Below, one piece after another: positions 7,469-15,366 of a stretch of 23,928 bases of DNA. This DNA comes from an uncultured Sutterella sp. (GTDB lineage: Bacteria; Pseudomonadota; Gammaproteobacteria; Burkholderiales; Burkholderiaceae_F). The notes under the pieces are model-generated. The model was not told the DNA's origin and did not search any database. It saw only the letters and a program-made list of their open reading frames with translations. Every line of letters starts with the position of its first letter. Position 1 is the first letter of the stretch. The DNA lies in contig UQNA01000044.1 in assembly GCA_900542195.1 (NCBI GenBank), positions 1 to 23,928 of the forward strand, read 5' to 3'. The translations under genes and the position numbers were made by a program.

Positions 7469-8257
7469 TTATGAAAGACGTTCAAAATGAAGGAAGCCGC
7501 CTTCATAGCTTAAATATCCGCCTCTGGTCTTGCCGTTTTCAAAATCCCAGTCAGGAAGTACCCAACGGTCAAAACGGAAGTCGTCATTGACGTGAGTGTG
7601 ATGAGCGGGTTTATGAGTATGCCCGTGAATGACAGTAGCTACATTTGCCTGGCGCGCGGCTCTGGCTACATCATGGACAACGACATCCATTAATTCATAA
7701 CTTTTATGAGTATTCTCGTCTTTGCTTTGGTCTCGAAGGCTGTTGGCTAAGTCGATTCTGTGTTTCAGTTTTTCCTGCAGAATGGAAACCTGCACATCGG
7801 GATTTCGGAGTGTAGAGCGGAACTGTTGATAGTCCTTATCAAGAGTGCACCACTCATCGCCGTGAGAAAGCAGTATCCTTTCGTGGCCTGCGTAGGTGAC
7901 AACCGGATCGGAAATCAGGATTGCGCCGGTTTGCTTCTCGAAGACTTTTCCTAAAAGAAAATCCCGATTGCCGTGCATTGCGTACAGGCTTTTTCCTAAA
8001 AGCCTGTAGTTCTTAAGGGCGTTGATAATATCCGGGAAGGCGTCAATGTGGTCGTCACCTGCCCAGAATTCAAATAAATCACCCAAAATTATCAGTTCAT
8101 TGAATTTGATGGCATCTCGCCTCAAAAACTGGAAAAACGCTTCTTTCGTAGCTTGTTTGTCATTAGACAAATGAAGGTCTGCAATAAACACAGGCTTTCC
8201 CAGAGCGGGAAGCTGCTTTACACAAGAATTGATAGGAGCGATGCCATCAAAAGACAC
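7469..8257 (-). CDS. lpxH: UDP-2,3-diacylglucosamine diphosphatase LpxH
   Basis: Membrane-associated calcineurin-like phosphoesterase that hydrolyses UDP-2,3-diacylglucosamine to lipid X and UMP, the fourth step of lipid A synthesis. The 262 residues carry the metal motifs D27-x-H29 (FIADLHLS), GD60 (LGDLFEFWAGDD), GN97RD (HGNRDFLLG), H132 (LLSHGDEW) and H211-x-H213 (VIHGHTHKP), as in LpxH. The start is a GTG directly after the ppiB stop codon; an AGAGG 8 bases upstream, inside ppiB, supports it. The gene therefore depends on the ppiA-ppiB transcript. The protein is slightly longer than the E. coli enzyme because of about 20 extra N-terminal residues. Confidence 0.93.
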   Translation of the reverse strand: MSFDGIAPINSCVKQLPALGKPVFIADLHLSNDKQATKEAFFQFLRRDAIKFNELIILGDLFEFWAGDDHIDAFPDIINALKNYRLLGKSLYAMHGNRDFLLGKVFEKQTGAILISDPVVTYAGHERILLSHGDEWCTLDKDYQQFRSTLRNPDVQVSILQEKLKHRIDLANSLRDQSKDENTHKSYELMDVVVHDVARAARQANVATVIHGHTHKPAHHTHVNDDFRFDRWVLPDWDFENGKTRGGYLSYEGGFLHFERLS

Positions 8258-8749
8258 TTAGATCACCTCTGCTTTTTCGATAATCACATCTTCAGCAGGA
8301 ACATCCTGATGAGGGAAATGACTTGTTGTTCTAACTTGGGCGATCTTATCAACAACTTCTTCCCCAGCGACAACTTTTCCGAAAACTGCATAACCCCAAC
8401 CTTGGGAAGTTTCGCTGCGGAAGTCTAAGAAGTTGTTGTTAGCAACGTTGATGAAGAACTGGGCGGAAGCGGAGTGAGGATCGCTTGTGCGGGCCATAGA
8501 AATGGTGTACTTGTCGTTCTTTAAGCCGTTGTTAGCTTCGTTTCTGATCGGGGCTCTTGTTTCTTTTTGAACCATGTCGGGAGTAAAGCCGCCTCCCTGG
8601 ATCATGAAGCCGGGAATAACACGGTGGAAAATAACGCCGTTGTAAAAACCGTCTTTGACATATTGTTCAAAGTTAGCGGCTGTAACAGGAGCATTTTTGA
8701 AATCCAGTTCAACGTCGATGACGCCGAAGTTTGTAGTTAAACGAATCAT
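8258..8749 (-). CDS. ppiB: Cytoplasmic peptidyl-prolyl cis-trans isomerase B (cyclophilin)
   Basis: A 163-residue single-domain cyclophilin without signal peptide, so cytoplasmic; it speeds proline isomerisation during folding. The core motif FHRVIPGFMIQGGGF lies at residues 41-55, with catalytic R43 and Q51, followed by SASAQFFINV. The length is typical of PpiB. AAGGA lies about 8 bases before the ATG. It follows ppiA by 14 bases and abuts lpxH with no gap. Its core is very similar to that of ppiA next door, so the pair looks like an old duplication in which one copy is exported. Confidence 0.96.
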   Translation of the reverse strand: MIRLTTNFGVIDVELDFKNAPVTAANFEQYVKDGFYNGVIFHRVIPGFMIQGGGFTPDMVQKETRAPIRNEANNGLKNDKYTISMARTSDPHSASAQFFINVANNNFLDFRSETSQGWGYAVFGKVVAGEEVVDKIAQVRTTSHFPHQDVPAEDVIIEKAEVI

Positions 8750-8763
8750 TTGTTTTTCCTTCT

Positions 8764-9324
8764 TTATTTCAAAATTTCAACAGACTTAATTTCGATAGGT
8801 CTTACAGGAACGTCGTCGTGGAAGCCCTTTGAAGTTGTCGGCTGGCGTACGATTTTTCTCACGGTATCCATGCCGGAGACGACATGACCGAAAACAGCAT
8901 ACCCGTCATTGGAGGCAGAGGCATTTAAAAAATCGTTGTCCTTAACATTAATGAAGAATTGGCTTGTAGCAGAATTCGGATCATTGGTTCTTGCCATGGC
9001 CACGGTTCCTACGTTATTTTTCAATCCGTTTTTAGCTTCAAGCGGGATCGGAGCATGAGTTTTTTTCTGCTGCATGGAGGCAGTAAAACCGCCCCCTTGA
9101 ATCATGAATCCCGGAATCACACGGTGGAAAATAGTGTTGGTGTAAAAACCTTCCTTGGCGTAATTCAAAAAATTAGCGCAGGTCTTAGGAGCTTTTTGTT
9201 CATCAAGCTCAATTACGATTCTGCCTTCAGTGGTATTGATTGCAACCTTCTGTCCGGCATAAGCACCTGTACAGACGGCTAATGCAATGACTGCAGAAGC
9301 AATAATTTTCTTATTAAATATCAT
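8764..9324 (-). CDS. ppiA: Periplasmic peptidyl-prolyl cis-trans isomerase A (cyclophilin)
   Basis: A 186-residue cyclophilin with a Sec signal peptide (residues 1-23, ending A-Y-A before GQK), hence periplasmic. The cyclophilin core repeats FHRVIPGFMIQGGGF and then NSATSQFFINV. I place the start at the ATG at 9324. A TTG two codons upstream (9330) is possible but sits only 2 bases from the AGG Shine-Dalgarno, whereas the ATG is 8 bases from it. It is probably the first gene of the unit ppiA-ppiB-lpxH-tatD-ankyrin, with a possible promoter at 9371-9401. Confidence 0.94.
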   Translation of the reverse strand: MIFNKKIIASAVIALAVCTGAYAGQKVAINTTEGRIVIELDEQKAPKTCANFLNYAKEGFYTNTIFHRVIPGFMIQGGGFTASMQQKKTHAPIPLEAKNGLKNNVGTVAMARTNDPNSATSQFFINVKDNDFLNASASNDGYAVFGHVVSGMDTVRKIVRQPTTSKGFHDDVPVRPIEIKSVEILK

Positions 9325-9370
9325 ATTCAAAACCTAATAAATTTCCAGGCTTCCTTGAGCCAATCTTTGG

Positions 9371-9401
9371 ATTGTATTAGCAGCAAAAAGAAAATGGACA
9401 A
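9371..9401 (-). promoter_or_regulatory. Possible sigma-70 promoter for ppiA
   Basis: Read on the - strand, TTGTCC (9396-9401) could be a -35 box and TACAAT (9371-9376) a -10 box, with a 19-base spacer, which is longer than ideal. A small dyad, CAATC-TTTG-GATTG (9361-9374), overlaps the -10 box and could be an operator. The -35 box lies just past the stop of the TPR gene. This is a weak call. Confidence 0.3.
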
Positions 9402-9403
9402 AA

Positions 9404-9952
9404 TTACTTACTTAAGAGCTCTCTAATCGTTTCTAATTTTGTCTTGGTGTTTTTGCTTTTCGGAGAAAGCTTTAAGGCTTCCCCGTAAGATTGGGCTGCC
9501 AATGCAAGGTATACGTCACCGAGGTTGTTGTAAGTCGTAAAGGACTTGGCATTGTTGGAAAGGGCTTGTTCCAACAGTTCTTTGGCACGGCCCAGATTTC
9601 CTTCTCCTGCATAAAGTACAGCTAAGTTGTTGTAAGGTTCGGCGATTTCCGGATATTCTCGAATCAGTTCTTCAAAAGCATCTTTCGCTTCCTTGTTTCT
9701 CTTGAGGTCCGAGAGAATGACGCCGCGGATGAATCGGAGCTGGACGTTCTTAGGATTGTTTTCAATCTCTTTTTCTGCAAGAGCTAAGGCATCTGCACGT
9801 TTGCCGCGATAAATTAGTTGGTTGACGTCCCTTACCGGATTGATAACTTCATTTTCTTCAGGCTGAAAAAGTTGGGCCTGCGTTGATGTCAAAGAAGCGG
9901 AGCCTAGCAGCAAGGAGAAGCAAAGAAGGGAAACTAATTTCGAAATGCGCAT
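9404..9952 (-). CDS. Exported tetratricopeptide-repeat protein
   Basis: A 182-residue protein with a signal peptide (about residues 1-26, ending T-Q-A) and no lipobox, so probably periplasmic. Residues 45-165 hold three to four TPR units; the clearest are at 70-100 (NVQLRFIRGVILSDLKRN...), 104-136 (AEPYNNLAVLYAGEGNLGRA...) and 138-165 (FTTYNNLGDVYLALA...). TPRs mediate protein contacts; no catalytic motif is present. It is divergent from cysS, with 110 bases between the starts, and is followed by ppiA 80 bases downstream. In Burkholderiales a secreted TPR protein often sits between cysS and the PPIase genes. Its function is not known to me. Confidence 0.85.
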   Translation of the reverse strand: MRISKLVSLLCFSLLLGSASLTSTQAQLFQPEENEVINPVRDVNQLIYRGKRADALALAEKEIENNPKNVQLRFIRGVILSDLKRNKEAKDAFEELIREYPEIAEPYNNLAVLYAGEGNLGRAKELLEQALSNNAKSFTTYNNLGDVYLALAAQSYGEALKLSPKSKNTKTKLETIRELLSK

Positions 9953-9984
9953 TTCTTAACTATCCAAAGTCATTGAACAAAACT

Positions 9985-10032
9985 TATAATCAATAGATTG
10001 TAACCTTAGAACCACGGGGAGCGAAGCCCCGT
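9985..10032 (+). promoter_or_regulatory. cysS upstream region: -10 box and leader hairpin
   Basis: TATAAT at 9985-9990 is a perfect -10 hexamer, but no good -35 box lies 16-19 bases before it. The predicted leader then holds a perfect inverted repeat, ACGGGG (10014-10019) and CCCCGT (10027-10032), around a 7-base loop. No U-tract follows and no T-box motif is visible, so this is not an obvious terminator or T-box. It may affect mRNA stability or cysS translation. Confidence 0.35.
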
Positions 10033-10062
10033 CATTTAGAACGGTAATAGTTAGGATGACTT

Positions 10063-11457
10063 ATGGCCCTAAAAATTTATAACACTCTGACTCGAAAAGT
10101 TGAACCTTTCAAATCCATTGAACCGGGGAAGGCCGGAATGTATGTTTGCGGGGTCACGGTTTACGACGATTGTCACATTGGTCATGGAAGGACCTTTATC
10201 GCTTTTGATGTCGCACGAAGATGGTTGGAAAAAAGCGGCTATGAGGTTAAATTCGTTCGAAATATTACCGACGTAGACGACAAAATCATCAAAAGATCGG
10301 CCGAAAGAGGAATTCTTCCTGAAGAGCTGAGCAAAATTTATGCAGAAAGAATGCAGGAAGATTTTGCTGAACTGGGCTGCCTTCCTCCAACTCACGAACC
10401 TCGCGCTACAGCCTACATTCCGCAAATGCTTTCTCTCATCGAGAAGTTGGAAGAAAAAGGATATGCATATCAAGACAAAGGCGGAGACGTGGACTTTGCC
10501 GTGCGTAATTTCAAGGATTACGGCGAGCTCTCCGGAAAGAAGATTGATGAACTTCGTGCAGGAGAACGAGTTTCAATTGATGAGACAAAACGTGATCCGT
10601 TAGATTTCGTGTTATGGAAAAAAGCAAAACCCGGTGAACCGCAATGGGATAGCAAATGGGGTAAGGGAAGACCGGGTTGGCATATCGAATGTTCCGCAAT
10701 GGCATGCGAACTTCTCGGAGAGACAATCGATATCCATGCAGGCGGTCCTGATTTGAAGTTCCCTCACCACGAAAACGAGATTGCTCAGAGCCAGGCGGCA
10801 ACGGGCAAGAAATTCGTAAACACTTGGATGCACTCGGGGCCTCTTCGCGTCAATGGAGAGAAGATGAGCAAGTCTTTAGGAAACTTCTGGACTATCCGTG
10901 ATGCATTGAAAGAAACAAACAAGCAATATGGCCAAGGAAACGGAAACGAAACTTTGCGTTTCTTCTTGCTTAAGTCTCAATACAGAAGCCCTATCGACTT
11001 TTCTTCTGCTCTTGTTGAAGACGCTCATACAGGTTTGACCCGTCTCTACAATGCGTTAAAAGAAGTGGCTCCTGACGAACAGCCGTTGGATTGGAATGAA
11101 AAGCACGCAGCTAAATTTAAAGAGGCAATGGATGATGACTTCAATACGGCGTTGGCTGTCTCTGTGCTGTTTGAATTGGCAAATGAAGTCAATTCCACTA
11201 AGTCTCCTGAATTGGCCCGCCAACTCAAAAAGCTAGGTGAAGTTCTGGGGCTCCTCCAGCTGAATCCTGAGAAATTCATTAAGGGAGCAGTAGAAGGAGT
11301 GGATGCCGCCTGGGTTGAAGAAATGATTCAGAAGCGCAAGGAGGCTAAAAAGAACAAAGATTTTGGTACTGCAGATGCGATCCGTCAGGAATTGAAGGAT
11401 AAAGGCATTGTCCTTGAAGACAAGCCGGGCGGAATTACTGAATGGAAGAAGGCCTAA
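10063..11457 (+). CDS. cysS: Cysteinyl-tRNA synthetase
   Basis: Class I aminoacyl-tRNA synthetase that charges tRNA-Cys in the cytoplasm. The 464 residues carry HIGH at 38-41, KMSKS at 267-271, and the zinc ligands C29, C210, H235 and E239, each offset by one from the E. coli enzyme. Length and C-terminal helical domain are normal. TTAGGA lies 7 bases before the ATG. It heads a run in which the glycosylase, accA and tilS follow with gaps of only 3, 2 and 8 bases, so the four are probably one operon. Confidence 0.97.
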   Translation: MALKIYNTLTRKVEPFKSIEPGKAGMYVCGVTVYDDCHIGHGRTFIAFDVARRWLEKSGYEVKFVRNITDVDDKIIKRSAERGILPEELSKIYAERMQEDFAELGCLPPTHEPRATAYIPQMLSLIEKLEEKGYAYQDKGGDVDFAVRNFKDYGELSGKKIDELRAGERVSIDETKRDPLDFVLWKKAKPGEPQWDSKWGKGRPGWHIECSAMACELLGETIDIHAGGPDLKFPHHENEIAQSQAATGKKFVNTWMHSGPLRVNGEKMSKSLGNFWTIRDALKETNKQYGQGNGNETLRFFLLKSQYRSPIDFSSALVEDAHTGLTRLYNALKEVAPDEQPLDWNEKHAAKFKEAMDDDFNTALAVSVLFELANEVNSTKSPELARQLKKLGEVLGLLQLNPEKFIKGAVEGVDAAWVEEMIQKRKEAKKNKDFGTADAIRQELKDKGIVLEDKPGGITEWKKA

Positions 11458-11460
11458 ACC

Positions 11461-12129
11461 ATGACAGATGTCTTAGCCGGAGTAACACCGGTTCTTCCCG
11501 GTTGGTGGAATGAAGCGTGTGAGGAGTTAAGCAAACGTGATGAAAAGATGGCAGAGCTGATTAATGTTTACTCCCATACAGCTCTGACTTCAGTTCAAGA
11601 TCCTTTTGGAACTTTGATTAGATCCGTCATCGGTCAGCAAATTTCAACGAAAGCGGCTCAAACAATTTGGAGAAATTTTGCGGCGGCTTGCCCTGAGATG
11701 ACTCCCCAGCGAGTCGCAAAGAAACACCGAAGAACTTTGAGAAGCTGCGGTCTGTCCGAGAGAAAAATAGATTACATCTTAGATATTTGCCGTTATTTCC
11801 TGGAAGAAAACATCACCTTTGAGCTATTGGAGGGTATGTCAGAACAGGAAATCATTGACAGCCTTACCTCGATTAAAGGAGTAGGACGTTGGACGGCTGA
11901 GATGTTTTTAATCTTTACCATGGGAAGGCAGAATGTGTTCCCTGTTGCTGACTTAGGCATAATTAAAGCAATAGAAAAGCTTTACTTTTCTCCTGAGGAA
12001 CTTCAGGCTCTTGATGCTCGGCAAAAGCAAATAAAAATACTTAAACTTTCTGAAAACTGGGCACCATACAAAACAGCTGCCAGCTGGTTTTTGTGGAGAA
12101 GCTTAAATAATTCGCCCGTGAGATATTAA
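11461..12129 (+). CDS. AlkA-type DNA-3-methyladenine glycosylase (HhH-GPD family)
   Basis: Base-excision repair glycosylase predicted to remove alkylated purines. The 222 residues carry an N-terminal IGQQIS segment (58-63) and a helix-hairpin-helix with GPD motif at about 135-165 (LTSIKGVGRWTAEMF...FPVADLG), with D164 as catalytic aspartate and W144 after the hairpin. It lacks the extra N-terminal domain of E. coli AlkA (282 residues) and so resembles the short bacterial AlkA/MAG-like enzymes. The start lies 3 bases after cysS, with GAAGG inside cysS as ribosome binding site. The exact lesion range cannot be read from sequence. Confidence 0.92.
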   Translation: MTDVLAGVTPVLPGWWNEACEELSKRDEKMAELINVYSHTALTSVQDPFGTLIRSVIGQQISTKAAQTIWRNFAAACPEMTPQRVAKKHRRTLRSCGLSERKIDYILDICRYFLEENITFELLEGMSEQEIIDSLTSIKGVGRWTAEMFLIFTMGRQNVFPVADLGIIKAIEKLYFSPEELQALDARQKQIKILKLSENWAPYKTAASWFLWRSLNNSPVRY

Positions 12130-12131
12130 AT

Positions 12132-13100
12132 ATGGCTAAATTAACTTACCTTGAATTTGAAAAACCAGTTTCGGTTTTGGAAGATAAAATTGCGGAACTT
12201 CAAAAAGTAAGCGAAGATCCCAATTCCATCAATATCCAAAGTGAAATTGATAAGCTGGAAAGAAAAAAGACCAAGCTTCTCAAAGATATCTACAGCAAGC
12301 TCACTCCATGGAATGTCTCTTTAGTTGCGCGTCATCCGCAGAGACCATATACCCTTGATTACATCAATACCATTTTTACCGACTTTCATGAGCTTCACGG
12401 AGATAGAAGCTATGCGGACGACCTCTCAATCGTCGGCGGTTTAGCCCGTTTTAACGGTCACAGTGTAATGGTTATCGGTCATCAGAAGGGGCGCGATACC
12501 AAGGAAAGAACTTTGAGAAATTTCGGCATGAGCCGTCCGGAAGGCTATCGCAAAGCATTACGACTGATGAAGCTTGCGGAAAAATTCAACATCCCTCTGT
12601 TTACTTTTGTTGATACCCCGGGAGCTTATCCCGGAATCGGGGCGGAAGAAAGAGGCCAGTCGGAAGCTATCGGACATAACTTATATGCAATGAGCCAGCT
12701 CCGAGTTCCGATTATTACTACAATCATTGGAGAAGGCGGCTCCGGAGGTGCTCTGGCGATTGCAGTTTGCGACGTTTTACAGATGCTTCAGAACAGTACG
12801 TATTCCGTGATTTCTCCCGAAGGTTGCGCCTCCATTCTTTGGAAGAGTGCGGCGAAAGCCCCGGAAGCGGCCGAGGCTTTGTGCTTGACTGCACCTAAAT
12901 TGAAAGAGCTGGGGTTGGTCGACAAAGTAATTCCTGAGCCTGTAGGCGGAGCTCATCGCGATCTTGCTGCAATGTCCGCGACTTTAAAACGGAACTTAAA
13001 TGAATCACTCCGAGTTCTCAAGAGAATGTCTGTAGAGGAACTTTTGGAGAACCGACATCGGAAGTTAATGAATTTCGGTAGTTTTTCTGAACAAGGATAA
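12132..13100 (+). CDS. accA: Acetyl-CoA carboxylase carboxyltransferase subunit alpha
   Basis: The alpha half of the carboxyltransferase that transfers the carboxyl group from biotin to acetyl-CoA, giving malonyl-CoA for fatty acid synthesis; it works with AccD, whose gene is not in the window. The 322 residues match the usual length. Visible motifs are HPQRPYTLDYI (68-78), FHELHGDR (85-92), TPGAYPGIGAEERGQ (162-176) and the oxyanion-hole glycines EGGSGGA (201-207). The start is 2 bases after the glycosylase stop and the Shine-Dalgarno is weak, which points to coupled translation. Confidence 0.97.
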   Translation: MAKLTYLEFEKPVSVLEDKIAELQKVSEDPNSINIQSEIDKLERKKTKLLKDIYSKLTPWNVSLVARHPQRPYTLDYINTIFTDFHELHGDRSYADDLSIVGGLARFNGHSVMVIGHQKGRDTKERTLRNFGMSRPEGYRKALRLMKLAEKFNIPLFTFVDTPGAYPGIGAEERGQSEAIGHNLYAMSQLRVPIITTIIGEGGSGGALAIAVCDVLQMLQNSTYSVISPEGCASILWKSAAKAPEAAEALCLTAPKLKELGLVDKVIPEPVGGAHRDLAAMSATLKRNLNESLRVLKRMSVEELLENRHRKLMNFGSFSEQG

Positions 13101-13108
13101 CGAGAAAG

Positions 13109-14506
13109 ATGAGCATAGTGCCCAGTGCTGCTAAAGAGGTTAACGCTGCTATAGAAAAGCTCTATAAGGATCTCTCTGAACGCGGTGACGGCTTAGAGAG
13201 TTTCGTTAATAAGAAAATAGATCTTGTCGTGGCAGTCTCGGGAGGCTGTGACTCCGTTAGTCTCCTTAAAGCCATTGCTGGGTATGAATCACCTTCGAAA
13301 GGCCGAGTAATCTGTGTTTATGTTAATCACCACATTTCTCCCAATGCGGATAAATGGGCGGCTAAATGCAAAGCCAGAGCAAAGAAGCTTAATGTTGAGT
13401 TCGTAGAAAAAGACGTTTTTATTCGCAGCAAAGAACAAGGGCTTGAGGCCGAGGCCAGAACTTTGCGTTACAGGGCGCTTAATGAAGTAGCGGAGGTTGA
13501 AAACTGTTCTGCTATTGTGACGGCACACCATTTAGATGACCAAATCGAAACCTTTTTGATTCAATGGATGAGAGGTTCGGGGCTCAGCGGTTTGATAGGT
13601 ATGCCTTACATCAAAGAAGGAAAAATTCCCGTCGTCCGTCCGTTTTTGAAGATTCCCAGGAAACGCCTTGAGACGTATGCAAGAAGCCAACATATGCGCT
13701 GGGTGGAGGATGACAGCAACACTGACGAATCTTATCTTAGAAATTTTTTGCGTCTGAATGTCATTCCGGAGCTTGAACGAGCTAGGGCAGGATTTAAATC
13801 TGCCGCTGGCCGCAGCATTGAAATTTTGGGAGAAACGTCCCAAATCCTGAATGATGTTGATGAGAAAGCGCTTCAAAAGTGTTCAGACGAGGAAGGAAAT
13901 GTCCGATTAGACAGGTGGCAGAAATTTTCTCTTCCGCTCCAAGCCAGAGTATTCAGATTGTGGCTGCAGAAAAAAGAATTTCCTCCGCTTCCGCGCACTC
14001 GACTTGAGGAAATTCTCAGACAGATTAGAGAAAGCAAGAAAAAGGCAATATGCCTTCGCTCACAAGGCAAAAAGTCAATCGTTGTGAATGGAAGAACTCT
14101 TCTTATAAGAGAAGTGACTTCTGATGAAAATCCGGATTATTCCGTTGAATTTACTTGGAACGGCGAAAAAGAGATGCGCTTCAAGGGGTTAGCGGGCACT
14201 TTGCGGTTTGTTGAAAGTCCGGACGGGTTCGAGGATTGTTACCTGAAGGAAAAGCCGCTTCTGTTTACTTTGGCTAAAAAATCCCGTACTCGCATAAAAA
14301 TAAAAAAATTAAGACCTTCAAAGACATTAAAAGCTCTTTACCAAGAGATGAATATTCCCGAGTATGAAAGAGGGAAGGTGCCTAAGATTATTCGTGACGG
14401 TAAATTAATCTATGTAGCCGGAATCGGAGAAGAAATCCGAGAGAAACTCTATCAAGGAGACGGCAAGAAGTACTCTTTCGAATGGGTTGAAGATCATCTC
14501 CTTTAA
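13109..14506 (+). CDS. tilS: tRNA(Ile)-lysidine synthase
   Basis: ATP-dependent enzyme that converts C34 of tRNA-Ile(CAU) to lysidine, so that the tRNA reads AUA and not AUG. The 465 residues begin with a 37-residue extension, then the PP-loop motif SGGCDS (44-49) and HHLDDQIETF (140-149) with the conserved metal-binding aspartates. Linker and C-terminal TilS domains fill the rest, so it is the long E. coli-like form. It is the last gene of the cysS run, 8 bases after accA, with GAGAAAG before the ATG. A perfect hairpin follows its stop. Confidence 0.95.
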   Translation: MSIVPSAAKEVNAAIEKLYKDLSERGDGLESFVNKKIDLVVAVSGGCDSVSLLKAIAGYESPSKGRVICVYVNHHISPNADKWAAKCKARAKKLNVEFVEKDVFIRSKEQGLEAEARTLRYRALNEVAEVENCSAIVTAHHLDDQIETFLIQWMRGSGLSGLIGMPYIKEGKIPVVRPFLKIPRKRLETYARSQHMRWVEDDSNTDESYLRNFLRLNVIPELERARAGFKSAAGRSIEILGETSQILNDVDEKALQKCSDEEGNVRLDRWQKFSLPLQARVFRLWLQKKEFPPLPRTRLEEILRQIRESKKKAICLRSQGKKSIVVNGRTLLIREVTSDENPDYSVEFTWNGEKEMRFKGLAGTLRFVESPDGFEDCYLKEKPLLFTLAKKSRTRIKIKKLRPSKTLKALYQEMNIPEYERGKVPKIIRDGKLIYVAGIGEEIREKLYQGDGKKYSFEWVEDHLL

Positions 14507-14511
14507 CAGCA

Positions 14512-14532
14512 ACGCCTCCGTTTCGGAGGCGT
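14512..14532. terminator. Hairpin between convergent tilS and ABC importer genes
   Basis: A perfect 9-bp inverted repeat, ACGCCTCCG (14512-14520) and CGGAGGCGT (14524-14532), has a 3-base TTT loop. It lies 6 bases after the tilS stop and 27 bases from the end of the convergent ABC ATPase gene. No T-run follows on either strand, so it may only protect mRNA 3' ends or act as a weak two-way terminator. Confidence 0.5.
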
Positions 14533-14558
14533 CGCGTTAAGGGCTTGAATAAAAAAGC

Positions 14559-15365
14559 TTATTTTGCTGGTGTGGTCAGGAGAGCTTCCGGATCAGAGAA
14601 TTCGGAACCGCTTGCTCTCTCGAACATTTGGAGAAGCGATTGGACCGTTAAGTTTTTCTTCTTTTCTCCTTCAACATCAACAACCACGCGTCCCTCGTGC
14701 ATCATGATTAAACGATTGCCGAAGCGCAAAGCGTCTCTCATGTTGTGAGTAATCATGAGGGTCGTAAGTTTTCCTTCCTCGACGCGTTTCTTAGTCAGCA
14801 TTAAAACCTTTTCAGCAGTCTTCGGATCGAGCGCAGCAGTATGTTCGTCCAGGAGCAAAATTTGCGGCTTCACCAAAGTGGCCATCAGCAAGGTAATTGC
14901 TTGTCTTTGGCCGCCGGATAAAGTACCGATGCGAGTAGTGAGACGGTTCTCTAAACCTAGATCCAGTTCTTTAAGAAGCTGAGTAAAAGTCTCTTTTCTG
15001 CTGGCGTCTGCACTCCATCGAAGAGAAAGAGGCTGCCCTCGGCGGCTTGCCATAGCCAAGTTTTCCTCGACCTGCATATCTCCGGCCGTACCTTTCATAG
15101 GGTCTTGGAAGACTCGGCCGATGTATCGCGCACGAACAAATTCCGACATCTTAGTGACGTCTACGTCATTGATCTTAATTTGCCCTTCATCCGGTGGAAA
15201 TACGCCGGCAATGCAGTTCATTAAGGTAGATTTACCCGAACCGTTGGAACCGATAACGGTAACGAAATCTCCTTCTTTTAGACGCAGATTGACGCCTTGA
15301 AGAGCTTTCTTTTCGTTTGGAGTTCCGTGAAAGAACGTTTTTCTCAAGTTAACAATCTCAAGCAT
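14559..15365 (-). CDS. ABC importer ATP-binding protein (partner of an ABC_sub_bind-type system)
   Basis: ATPase of a three-gene importer. The 268 residues carry Walker A GSNGSGKST (39-47), the Q-loop VFQDP (85-89), signature LSGGQ (149-153), Walker B ILLLDE (169-174), and a D-loop region with EHTAALD, where His replaces the usual Pro after the Glu, as I recall for this subfamily. The last conserved His is in ITHNMRDA. A perfect AAAGGAGGT lies inside the end of the permease gene before the ATG, and only one base separates the two genes. Its context with an ABC_sub_bind lipoprotein recalls TrpXYZ-like systems; the substrate is unproven. Confidence 0.9.
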   Translation of the reverse strand: MLEIVNLRKTFFHGTPNEKKALQGVNLRLKEGDFVTVIGSNGSGKSTLMNCIAGVFPPDEGQIKINDVDVTKMSEFVRARYIGRVFQDPMKGTAGDMQVEENLAMASRRGQPLSLRWSADASRKETFTQLLKELDLGLENRLTTRIGTLSGGQRQAITLLMATLVKPQILLLDEHTAALDPKTAEKVLMLTKKRVEEGKLTTLMITHNMRDALRFGNRLIMMHEGRVVVDVEGEKKKNLTVQSLLQMFERASGSEFSDPEALLTTPAK

Positions 15366-15366
15366 C

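Noticed and set aside
9953..10062. T-box leader in front of cysS
   Set aside because: The spacer is only 110 bases, has no T-box core sequence and no terminator, and T-boxes are mostly found in Gram-positive bacteria.
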